Below are positions 55,693 to 64,000 of a stretch of 64,000 bases of DNA, in pieces (positions within the stretch are counted from its first letter, which is position 1; each line of letters opens with the position of its first letter). The notes beneath the pieces are model-generated. The model saw nothing but the letters and a program-made list of their open reading frames with translations. It made no database searches and was not told where the DNA came from. Position numbers and translations under genes: made by a program. The stretch spans positions 3,643,606 to 3,707,605 of the forward strand of contig NW_006917096.1 of assembly GCF_000516985.1 (NCBI RefSeq), read 5' to 3'. The stretch is from Pestalotiopsis fici W106-1 (lineage: Eukaryota; Ascomycota; Sordariomycetes; Amphisphaeriales; Sporocadaceae).

Positions 55693-58137
55693 ATGTCGGA
55701 TGAATCGGGAGAACCGAGGCTCAAACGTAAACGTATTTCCGTTGCGTGTAATAGCTGCCGGGCCAAGAAAGCCAAGGTGTGTCTTGTTTCGCATTCTAAC
55801 CTTCAGTGACCAATGAGGTGTGTAGCGCTCGAGTTTTGTACCCAGTGTGCCTAACAACTCCCCTATAGTGCGATGGTCAGAAACCGATATGCGGGCGTTG
55901 CGCAGGATATGATTATGAGTGTCAATGGAGCGACCAAACACCATCCCAAAGCACTCAACCACCACAGTTAATACCGTCTTCCATTACCCAAGATCACCCA
56001 TCAGAGACATTTGTAAAGCACCGGCAGCTCATGCTCGGACTCTGCTCAAAGCTTTCCCAAGAAACCCAAGAAGAGGTAAAGAAGAGTCTCGCCTCTGTTG
56101 AAAATGCCGTGCGGTGTGGGTCTCCGCCATGCAATACGTGTACAACTACTTCGCATGAAGCTCTTCTCACGATCCCGCGCTTGGACAGTCGCAAATTTGT
56201 GGGCGAAATCAGCGATATCCATTTCTTGAATCTACTAATGACACAATTGGCACTGCCCGATAGCCAAAGGAATGAGTCTCAAGAATATGTGGATACGTAT
56301 GATCCAGAAGAGGTGGCTACATCTTATCGTCTGCGTGATCCCATGACCGGCATGCCACCACCGCATGAAGTTGCCGGGAATCTCAACACGTACTTCTCGA
56401 CTATCCACATTGCCTACCCTTTTGTGCAAAAATTCGTCTTCATGAGAAAGGTGGAGAGTATCCAAAAAGACGCTTCATTCAGGGGCTTGACTCCCTCTTG
56501 GTTTTCCCTGCTATGTCAGTCGCGACAATTCCATATGCTCTGTACATTTGACTGATACGTGTAGACGCCTTACTTGCCATCGGCTCTTTCTACAACTCCT
56601 TTTGTCAAGATGATAGCATTTCCAATCCTGCTCACCGCCGGCTCTTTGAGCGTTCCTTTGTTTTGTCAAGTTATGATGCTTTGGAAAGATCCACTGTTCA
56701 GGTTTCGGCTCTTCTTGCACAATGCTTCTACATGTTGGCAACATCTCAAATCGACAGGTTCGTATTTTATTTACCTCAGTGCATGCACTACTCACGAGCC
56801 AAGAATATATTGCTAAGCAAGATCAAGATGCTGGGCTTCTCTTGGTATCGCAATTCGATTGAGCCAGAGTATTGGATTACACGCCAAGACGGATGCTACG
56901 AAGCCACACAACTCCGACCCAAGAGGACATGCAGAACATGATGAAGTCGAAAACAGAATATGGTATTGCCTCTATGTCCTAGACAGGTTGATGGCCTTAC
57001 AATTAGGTCGGCCGCCGGCTATTTCAGATCAAGATTGCCATACTCCGCTTCCAGGACGAATGAAAGATGTGGAAGTAGACTGCAACAATAGGCCCATCGT
57101 ACAGGGCCAAAACGAGCAACGTCATGCTAGTGAATACTTCGCCCGCATGGTAGAGTTCTCTTCTATTATCGGCAGGGTACTGCGTGAGACTTACCATCCA
57201 CGAAAAGACATGGCCTCAATGCTGCAAAGCACTAAGCATTGCGATCAACTCCTTATTCAGTGGAGGTCTAAATTGCCGCGGTTCCTGAGATTCGATATGG
57301 GACACGTCTTTGACCAATCTTTGGTCCTGAGACGACAGGTATGATGGACTCCAACACAAAACTATACACCACTAATAAGTGCCAAAGAGAAACATGCTTG
57401 CGATCAAATTCCACCATCTTCGGACTCTGATACACCGGCCATACTTGTGTTTCCCATGGCTAAGAGGTCAAGATCCGGAACCTCTTCAGCCTGATCAACA
57501 CGCAGAAGTTCAGCAATATGGAAAGACTTGCACGCTTGAAGCCCAAGCGATTGCGCATTTGATGCACAACGTGAGCGACACAATGGACATTGTCATGAAT
57601 TATCCATGGTGGCAGATGATTTCTTGTCTCGTTTGTGCAGCTTCAGTAATGATTCTGACCGAGTGCTGCGACAAGAAAGAATCCAGTACGGATGCCAGAC
57701 TTACCGCTTTGCACGAGGACTCCGAAACGTGCATGGAGGTTCTCACAGCATTGAGTAATGGGTCCACTGGTGCAAGGCTTGCGCTGAAAATGCTGAAGGG
57801 CCTCCGAGAAAAGGGTGCTCGGATATCTGACAAGCTCGATCGTAGGGCTGTGGAAGCTCACGAAGAGGTTCGACTACCAGGCCAAAGTCGAGTGGGCATG
57901 GACATGCCCACTCAAGACCCGACAACCGCTTCAGTTGACTTGGCCGGCCAGATGTCAGCAATCGTTACAGATAACGTTTATCCTGGTCTACTGTATAGTG
58001 AAGGAGATACAAACTTCGGAGTAGGTGTGGACGATGGGCGGTCCACGGTTGTTCCCGACTCAATGAATTGGCCTTTGGAGTTTCTGAACATGCTCGAGGA
58101 CCCTCAAAACCCGTTCGAGGGTCACACGGATGCTTAG
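55693..58137 (+). CDS. Zn2Cys6 transcription factor, putative regulator of the nitrogen cluster
   Basis: Five exons (55693-55776, 55869-56514, 56565-56757, 56828-57338 and 57388-58137) give 727 aa. The zinc cluster spans exons 1-2: SVACNSCRAKKAKCDG, then PICGRCAGYDYEC, with normal spacing. After a linker, the fungal-specific domain is clear: NTYFSTIHIAYPFV, LLAIGSFYNS, then RCWASLGIAIRLSQSIGLH, ENRIWYCLYVLDRLMALQLGRPPAISDQDC, which is the usual signature of this family. The C-terminal third is hydrophilic with acidic residues. It is divergent from the DAL5-like permease and the last gene of the urea/amide block, so it is the likely local regulator. The inducer is unknown. Confidence 0.88.
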
Positions 58138-58306
58138 GATGGACTCGTAGCGCGCAATCCGAAGCAAACGTATCTATCATTATTCTATACAAACACACTA
58201 CTCGGCGTCGGAGAAGTCCCCCCCAACTCCATATCCATCTAGTTCATGTCTATTTATCTGTTCTTTGGATCTTTTTCGAAGCTAGTCTGTGGCCGTTCCC
58301 AAGAGC

Positions 58307-59962
58307 TTATAGTGAAGTGCACACTGGCTGACTCAATCCGACCGTCCATTTTAGCGAGCCCATGATGGTGACCACGACGGCCAGTCCCGTTAACAAGCTA
58401 GCAACGCCATAGCAATATGCGTGTCTTCTTCTAAGACTGTTGAGCTCTAAAATGAAGGTACTAACAGTCGTGAGGCAGCCGCAAAAGCCATCTTCGATAC
58501 CCTGCAAGACCTGACACGATAGCAGATTTGTGCCAATGGCGATGGCCATGTTTTCCTTTGGAATACGCTGTAGATCCCAGACCACGGACAATATCAACGT
58601 GCCGAGCATATTGACGCAGAATGTTCCGAGTGGGAACCCGACGATACGTGCATTGAGCTTGATGCTCAGAATAAACCTTAAAAGGCAACCGACAGGCGCA
58701 AACGCTATAGCGAATAATGCCTCTCCACGCCAAGTCTCTGGTGCGCGAAATCGATCCGGCGGCACGACGCACATGATGATCGCCGCAGCCCAGCAACCCG
58801 TTCCGAGGACCAGCACGATGCGATCAGCCCAGTGGACCAGACGTCTAGGAAACCTTTTGTCCAACATTTTCAAAAGTATGGCAGTATGAGCTCCGGCTTT
58901 GAGGGCGGCAGCACATAGGCCCAAGGTGGTGATGAATACTGCAGCGACACTCATGAAATCCCGACCAGGCGAGGGCTGGGATGATGAGCTCACCAAGATT
59001 CCAGAGAGGGCGTCAAAACAGTCTCGCATAAAGGCAGAGAAGCTGGTCAAGGAGCCACAAAAGCCAGTTGCGAGGCCAATGTGAAGAGGAATCGGCACAT
59101 TGGGCTTGTTGACGGCGGGCATGGCTGCTTCAACTGACTCGCCCGACTGAGCGGTATCATGACCTGGCGACAATGACTCTTTCGAGTTATGAATGGCGGG
59201 CCTAGCTATGCTCCTGGATGCAGCCGGGTGGTGCCAAAGCTCCGCGCCTTCAGATAGAAACCCAATGATAAATGTTCCAGCGAAATTCGGCCAAATGCTA
59301 CCGTAACGGATAACGTCGGTCGGGTATGTGGTCAATGCCGTGAGACCCAAGCGTGCCAAAGTCCCAAGTATGGAAAAGAAGACGAGATGTGAGAATAGAT
59401 ATATTCCAGTTGCAACTCGGCCTTTTCGGGTCGGAGTCTCACGGTTTTGTGATGGTGGAGGCTCCTGCGATGGTGAACGTCCCACACGTGAAAATCGTCG
59501 GCTCGTTGGTGTCTCGGCAGCTTGGGTTTGACCCAACTCCTCCTCAAGGCTGTGGTGCGAGTAACGGTGATCTTCTTGCGGATTATCAACAACAGCATCA
59601 GGAATCGCTTCTGTCAAATTGGCAACCTCGGGAGGGGCAGTGTAGCCCTCTTCAGCATCAGCAACATCATCTGACCATCTCAAACTCTGACCACTGCCGA
59701 CCATGTGTTCCGAGAGTCGACCTTGAAAGCCTCGACTGGAATCTTGCTCTCCTTGGGACCTGCATGATTGTCTGCGCTGACTTGAAACCTCGTCCTCGAG
59801 GCTTTTGTACTCAGCTTCTGCAGACTCATCTGGGTTTTGCACTGGAGCGGGCGCTTCAATTTCGCTCAGGTCCCTCCAGGTTTCTGGGATAGAGGACAGC
59901 TCGTGATCACGATTCGACGAGCCGTTTGTCTTGCGAGACGAGGATGACCAAGATTGTGGCAT
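58307..59962 (-). CDS. FEX: fluoride exporter FEX, fused two-domain CrcB
   Basis: The protein is 551 aa in one exon. The N-terminal 185 residues are polar, acidic and probably disordered. Two homologous CrcB/FEX domains follow in tandem. Domain 1 has LARLGLTAL, WPNFAG (Asn226) and GFCGSLTSFSAF (300-311). Domain 2 has PLGTFCVNMLGT (Asn451) and GFCGCLTTVSTF (492-503). These Asn and Phe/Thr positions line the fluoride pathway in bacterial Fluc channels; the eukaryotic single-chain form is asymmetric. It exports fluoride from the cytosol across the plasma membrane. The N-terminal extension is longer than in yeast FEX1 and has many Ser-Pro/Arg-x-x-Ser sites. Confidence 0.93.
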   Translation of the reverse strand: MPQSWSSSSRKTNGSSNRDHELSSIPETWRDLSEIEAPAPVQNPDESAEAEYKSLEDEVSSQRRQSCRSQGEQDSSRGFQGRLSEHMVGSGQSLRWSDDVADAEEGYTAPPEVANLTEAIPDAVVDNPQEDHRYSHHSLEEELGQTQAAETPTSRRFSRVGRSPSQEPPPSQNRETPTRKGRVATGIYLFSHLVFFSILGTLARLGLTALTTYPTDVIRYGSIWPNFAGTFIIGFLSEGAELWHHPAASRSIARPAIHNSKESLSPGHDTAQSGESVEAAMPAVNKPNVPIPLHIGLATGFCGSLTSFSAFMRDCFDALSGILVSSSSQPSPGRDFMSVAAVFITTLGLCAAALKAGAHTAILLKMLDKRFPRRLVHWADRIVLVLGTGCWAAAIIMCVVPPDRFRAPETWRGEALFAIAFAPVGCLLRFILSIKLNARIVGFPLGTFCVNMLGTLILSVVWDLQRIPKENMAIAIGTNLLSCQVLQGIEDGFCGCLTTVSTFILELNSLRRRHAYCYGVASLLTGLAVVVTIMGSLKWTVGLSQPVCTSL

Positions 59963-60644
59963 GGCGAACGAAGTCGTGGCTCAATCACCTTTGCCGATCC
60001 AATTACTGAAAGCAGCAGTCGTCCTGGGATGTACTGGACCTTTTTAGGCACTTGAAACTTGATACCTCAAGTTGCATGCACTTCAAGGTTGAGTTGTTAA
60101 CGTTGTTAAGAAGTAAGATTATGTCAGACGCCGCTGATTTGAAACTTCACGATGGAAATTCATTCCCCTATACTGCCGTTGGAACCGCCGGTCCCGGGTC
60201 CCACACGTCGTCACTCCTGGGTCTCTGCTGAACGCTGCAGGCCCTAGACGTAGGCACTTGATTAAGATGATGTCACATATACTCTCAGCTATTGAATTCC
60301 TTTTTTTTTTTTTTTTTTAATTGTCCAAGCTAGACTTTCCAATTTGTCACGCTCCATTCAATGTGGTTCATTGCATTAGTGCAAAACTGGACTCAATTCT
60401 CATGAACAGGACAACAGCATGAAATCTTGTTGAAGAAGAAAATGTGTTTTTTTTATGGTACACCTTTAGTGAAATGGCGAATACAGTGTTGAATTTATTA
60501 CCCAAAGGCTACAAGGCCAGAAGATCCTCATTGCGGATGTCGCTGCGTTGTGCTTATGCTTTGTCAAAAATATCAACAAGTACATGAGAATTTCTACAAT
60601 GGTCCATGATTCCACCCCACCCCGCGTATCCAGAAGAGTCCATA
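59963..60644. other. intergenic, long T run
   Basis: FEX promoter and 3' flank of the small acidic gene. A T run at 60301-60318 is the most obvious feature. Confidence 0.5.
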
Positions 60645-60857
60645 CTACGATCTGCAACATTGGCTGCCAGCTTTGTTATGTTTGCCTGCCTCAACTTCCT
60701 TGCGAATTGCTGCCGTTTGTTCCTCATTCGGCTCTGAAGAATCTTCGGCGAATTGGGCCTCTTTGATTCGTTTGTTTTGCTGAACAGCGTCTTCGTCACC
60801 AGTGTTGGCAATCGAGTCCAGCATCTTGTAGAATTCGGCGTCGTCTGAAGCGGGCAT
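60645..60857 (-). CDS. small hydrophilic protein, unknown
   Basis: The ATG at 60857 gives 70 aa. The sequence is acidic and helical in character (DDAEFYKMLDSIAN; EEQTAAIRKEVEAGKH) and ends in CCRS. The frame extends 48 codons further upstream, but that part looks like 5' leader. No signal peptide or domain is recognisable. The regular helical, charged composition and good start make it more likely real than chance. Confidence 0.45.
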   Translation of the reverse strand: MPASDDAEFYKMLDSIANTGDEDAVQQNKRIKEAQFAEDSSEPNEEQTAAIRKEVEAGKHNKAGSQCCRS

Positions 60858-61545
60858 TTTTTGGCGATATTGTGAAGCGAAGGAGTTTACAGTCGGCGGG
60901 TTGGGGGATCTATCGCAATAATTGGAAGAAAAGAGCCAAACCGAAAAGTATCTATTTATAGGGTCTCTCAAACGGATTGACTTAGAGGAAATAAAAGACA
61001 AAAATATTTAGTAATGTTATTATCTGGGGAAAACTTGCGAAAAGTCAGTCAACATGCAGAAAACCTGACGTTCTCCAACGGGGTTTTATGTAAGTGCCGC
61101 GGATCCAACGGCTGAGGCGGAGCGGGCGGTTTGAGGCCTTGCACAGAAGGGCCCATGCAATATGTATACACGCACATGCATCTTTGGCCACTTCATCAGC
61201 TCGGTTCATCAATAATAACTTGATTCGAAGCGAATAGAATGAAAGTGATGTCAGATATGCGCATTGTCTTTCTGCCTTGTGCGAGTAATATCCTGACTCT
61301 GGTCGCATTCTCGGGAAATCACCTTGAGCATTGGCGGATCTGCCGGCACTAGCGGCCATTGAACCGCTGTACCTGTCGAATGTGATCCAAGCCTGAATCT
61401 AATCACAAGTCGAGATAGAATTCAAACAAAGAGCATCTGGGAATATTCCTATAAAGTGAAATACTTATCAATTCATTCTTAATTATACTCTAAAATATTG
61501 CCAAAGAGATTGCAGTCAAAGTATCCTCGCGGCCTTGTGCTCATC
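60858..61545. other. intergenic, no gene seen
   Basis: Short frames on the minus strand (for example 61045-61359) are not supported. Confidence 0.45.
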
Positions 61546-62891
61546 ATGAAACTGAGGATAGAATTGGCAAACCAGCATGAAAGTCTGGTATACAGCTCTA
61601 CAGATGTGGTGACCGGAGTCATCTCACTCCACATTGCCAGAAGCCTGTCAATATCGCGACTCGAAATTAATATAGAAGGTTGTTGGTCTCGAATTTTCAA
61701 AAAGTGGAAGATTTCGTCCATGCTAATCAACAAGCCCGTCAAGTAGGTAGACTCCGAGCATCTGAGCCCGTGGCCATCAATGGAGAATATCCGGCTTTAC
61801 CTACCTATCACACGGTCAGTAGACCTCTCTAAACTTCTTTTTTTTTTTCAACCTTTTTGTTTCAGCGTGACAAAAAAAAAAGAAAAGAAAAGGAGCAGAA
61901 AACCCATGTTCCCCTGAGTTGCAATTAAGATGGACTGCAGATAATCAAAACATCTCAAACTCTGTTCCCGCGATTCCCGTTGTCTCAGACACGATACACG
62001 CTTGGAAAAGGCCGGCACGATTACTCTTTCGGCATCGACCTTTCTTTGTTGCTATGTTACGTGGACAGAGAGCTGCTAGACTCGGATCTCAACACGAGGC
62101 AATCCCTGGATCCGACACGTGTATTTTACACCGTTCGTGCCACGGTTCGAGGACTGGGTTGCCTCAGATTGCAGCGCTCCAAGACAATGAATCTTACGTC
62201 TGTCCGACTTGATGCACCCAATATTCCCTGGTTATCGACGGGGACACGGCCGCCCTGGCAATCCTGTCACGTTCTCCCCTTTGATATAAAGGAGCAGAAA
62301 CTTGAGTTGCCTCCAGGAAAAGGCGATTTCCTCCCCGTGTACAGACCGGCGCTGGTGGTCAGAGCGGCCATTGATGATGGATTTCGCCCCCTCCATTTTG
62401 GAGACTGTCTAGGTCTTAGACTATGGATTTCATCATCGGCCTGCCTCACCGACCAATTGGATATTCGCTTGAGAAGCATTCGTCTGTCGTTGATTGACTT
62501 GACAATCCCTAGAGCTCGCGAGTCGATACCATTGGATCACAGCAGTATGGAATTTGCAACAAGACGGATGGACTTTCCCCTGAAACCAAAATCTGGTTGG
62601 GATCATGTTGAAATTGACTCGTGCACATGGCGATCGTGTGAATTGCCTGGATTTGCAGCTATAGGCGACCCAAAAGCCACAGAGGGCCACGAACACCTGC
62701 TGCAAGTGCTGTGCGAGTTTTCATGGAAGAAAGCATTAGGCAACACGGTGAGTGGACTTGATGGATAAATGCGTACTTGGCAAATGCTGATAATAGAACT
62801 GAAGTTTGCAAGCGTATTAATACCCGTGTCTATTGTCATCGGGGACAATGACGGAAAGAATATGGCTGCCGAGGATTTGCTTAGTACATGA
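61546..62891 (+). CDS. arrestin-like protein, exon structure partly unresolved
   Basis: The first exon from ATG 61546 encodes MKLRIELANQHESLVYSS, then TDVVTGVISLHIARSLSISRLEINIEGCW, the first strands of an arrestin N-domain. Downstream, from an acceptor ending at about 61989, the sequence TRYTLGKGRHDYSFGIDLS matches the arrestin loop where a YxLxxGxHxYxFxF motif is usual. The frame then stays open to 62751. A last exon from about 62784 (after CTGAAG) would add LIPVSIVIGDNDGK and stop at 62891. What happens between 61740 and 61990 is unclear: a GTAGGT donor at 61742 is followed by one long or two short introns. Fungal arrestin-like proteins usually adapt ubiquitin ligases to transporters. The gene may be a real short arrestin or a decaying copy. 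Confidence 0.5.
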
Positions 62892-63383
62892 CAATGGATA
62901 CATAATTTACGTGTCATATTCTTTACGCGTAAACCTAATTATTACGAATATCCGTCTACTCATGGGTTATTTCATTGGGCAACGATTAATCATGTTCGAT
63001 GATCCAAAGATGGAGTGACGCTCATCAACGCAGGGTCCTCAGCCCCAGGAATCATGTCTCGCTTTGGTACTTTTCAGATTGAATTTCTTATATTTTGAGA
63101 ATTATGGCTGGTTTTGACTATTAAAGAGCCCGAGAGCCTTCACATAGTGGGAGAGTTGACACGGTAGGTAGTATGAACGTGAAACTTTGGGGTCGCTCAG
63201 GAAGTCGATTTATGGCGTGGGGCCAGTCCGGGTTAGGGTTGTATGAGTGCTCGGTCGAGATAAGTGGCAGAAACCCCGTGTCCCCCCTAGAGTCGCGCCC
63301 TGTAATTTCGGCCACTGACTTGGCGTTTCGCGCCATAATTCCGACTTTGGTAAACAACCACCCGTCCGACCCACGTATCTTGT
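62892..63383. other. intergenic, no gene seen
   Basis: Half a kilobase of AT-rich sequence between the arrestin-like and SDR genes, convergent. No feature seen. Confidence 0.5.
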
Positions 63384-64000
63384 TTACGTGGGGCCAGTTG
63401 AGGATGTGATGCCACCATCCACCACTAGCTTCTGGCCCGTGATATATCGAGCTTCGTCCGATACAAGGAAGACTACGGCATTCGCCACGTCCCAAGCATC
63501 TCCCATTTTGCCCATAGGAACCTGGTCGTCTCTCATCTTCTTGAACTGTTCGTATCCACCCTCGACAGCAAAGCGGGTGGACAGACTCTTGGTGTATGGC
63601 GTCTCCATCAAACCCGGAACGACACTGTTCAGGCGCACCCCTCGTTTGGCATATATGACCGCTGTGGCCTTCACAAACTGGTTGATCGCCGCCTTGGCCG
63701 TGTTGTACGCGATCTGGGGTTTGCCAATGTATCGCAAGCCTGCAATGCTCGACACGCACACAATAGCGCCGCCGTTCGGCTGTTGTTCCATCACGGGCAA
63801 TACGTGATGGCAGGCCAGGTAGACACTCTTCAGATTGATATCCATTTGCGAGTCCCACGTCGACTCGGACATTGTAGCCGGGCATCCTGGCTGAGACTGT
63901 CCAACGTTGGCGATGAGGATATCTATGCGCCCGTGTTTCGTCACGCAAGCATCGACAAGCGCCTTTACAGAATCCGACGAGGTCGCGTCGACAACCATGA
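63384..64000 (-). CDS. short-chain dehydrogenase/reductase, N-terminus beyond window
   Basis: The minus-strand frame runs from the right edge to a stop at 63384-63386; 205 codons are seen, lacking the Rossmann GxxxGxG start. Present are DILIANVG (variant of NNAG), INLKSVYLACHHVLP, the catalytic Ser in VCVSSIAG, the YxxxK pair in AYNTAKAAINQF, the PG motif (NSVVPGLMETP) and the C-terminal ITGQKLVVDGG. This is a classical SDR of the FabG/3-oxoacyl-reductase-like type, NAD(P)-dependent. Substrate unknown. Confidence 0.92.
   Translation of the reverse strand, partial: MVVDATSSDSVKALVDACVTKHGRIDILIANVGQSQPGCPATMSESTWDSQMDINLKSVYLACHHVLPVMEQQPNGGAIVCVSSIAGLRYIGKPQIAYNTAKAAINQFVKATAVIYAKRGVRLNSVVPGLMETPYTKSLSTRFAVEGGYEQFKKMRDDQVPMGKMGDAWDVANAVVFLVSDEARYITGQKLVVDGGITSSTGPT

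Noticed and set aside
60301..60318. T run as a transposon poly-A tail or terminator
   Set aside because: No target-site duplication, no element sequence nearby; simple homopolymer.
63121..63948. 275-codon minus-strand frame overlapping the SDR gene
   Set aside because: Different frame from the SDR protein, which has all catalytic motifs; this one is a shadow.

Overview
The window is nuclear DNA of a filamentous ascomycete, most likely Sordariomycetes and probably Hypocreales-like. The supporting signs are short (45-220 bp) GT-AG introns with CTAAC/CTGAC-type branch sites, several Zn2Cys6 regulators, a fungal rhodopsin-domain (PTH11/SAT4-related) receptor, secreted carbohydrate enzymes, and TACCTA-rich intergenic DNA. 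I found no bacterial, viral, CRISPR or intact transposon sequence and no convincing tRNA or rRNA. All gene models below were spliced by eye from the sequence. The spliced frames close exactly, except for the arrestin-like gene and the lesion noted in the DUR3-like transporter. Layout, left part: a P-loop ATPase cut by the left edge (1-1118, -), an OTT_1508-like deaminase (2462-4432, -), a rhodopsin-domain membrane protein (5019-6512, -), a glutaredoxin (8569-8981, -), a UBL-BAG co-chaperone that lacks an AUG at its apparent start (11040-12224, +), ribosomal protein uL13/L16 (13123-14257, +), and a small PPxY membrane protein (16168-16767, +). Middle part: a DHA-type MFS pump tail-to-tail with an ACR2-like Zn2Cys6 regulator (18139-21669), a secreted GH78-type rhamnosidase (22228-24364, -), a low-complexity protein (25627-27219, -), a divergent pair of a secreted lactonase-like propeller and a secreted AA7 oligosaccharide oxidase (28647-32481), an amino-acid permease (32654-34497, -), a PLD-like HKD protein (35609-37120, -), a large Zn2Cys6 factor (37635-40460, -), a DUF2293 protein with a SUMO-interaction-like tail (41738-42682, -), a CsbD-like stress protein (43471-44100, -) and a CalB-type lipase (46271-47721, +). 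Right part: a compact nitrogen-scavenging block of DUR3-like urea/polyamine transporter (-), amidase (+), allantoate-permease-family MFS (-) and Zn2Cys6 regulator (+), 47836-58137. Then come a two-domain fluoride exporter (58307-59962, -), a 70-aa acidic protein, an arrestin-like protein and an SDR oxidoreductase cut by the right edge. Two functional units stand out. First, the oxidase makes sugar lactones outside the cell and the divergently transcribed secreted propeller may open them. Second, the DUR3-amidase-DAL5-regulator block could import and hydrolyse amide/ureide nitrogen. The DUR3-like gene carries an apparent splice-acceptor lesion (GG instead of AG at 49602-49603), so it may be a recently lost gene, and the BAG gene appears to use a GUG start.
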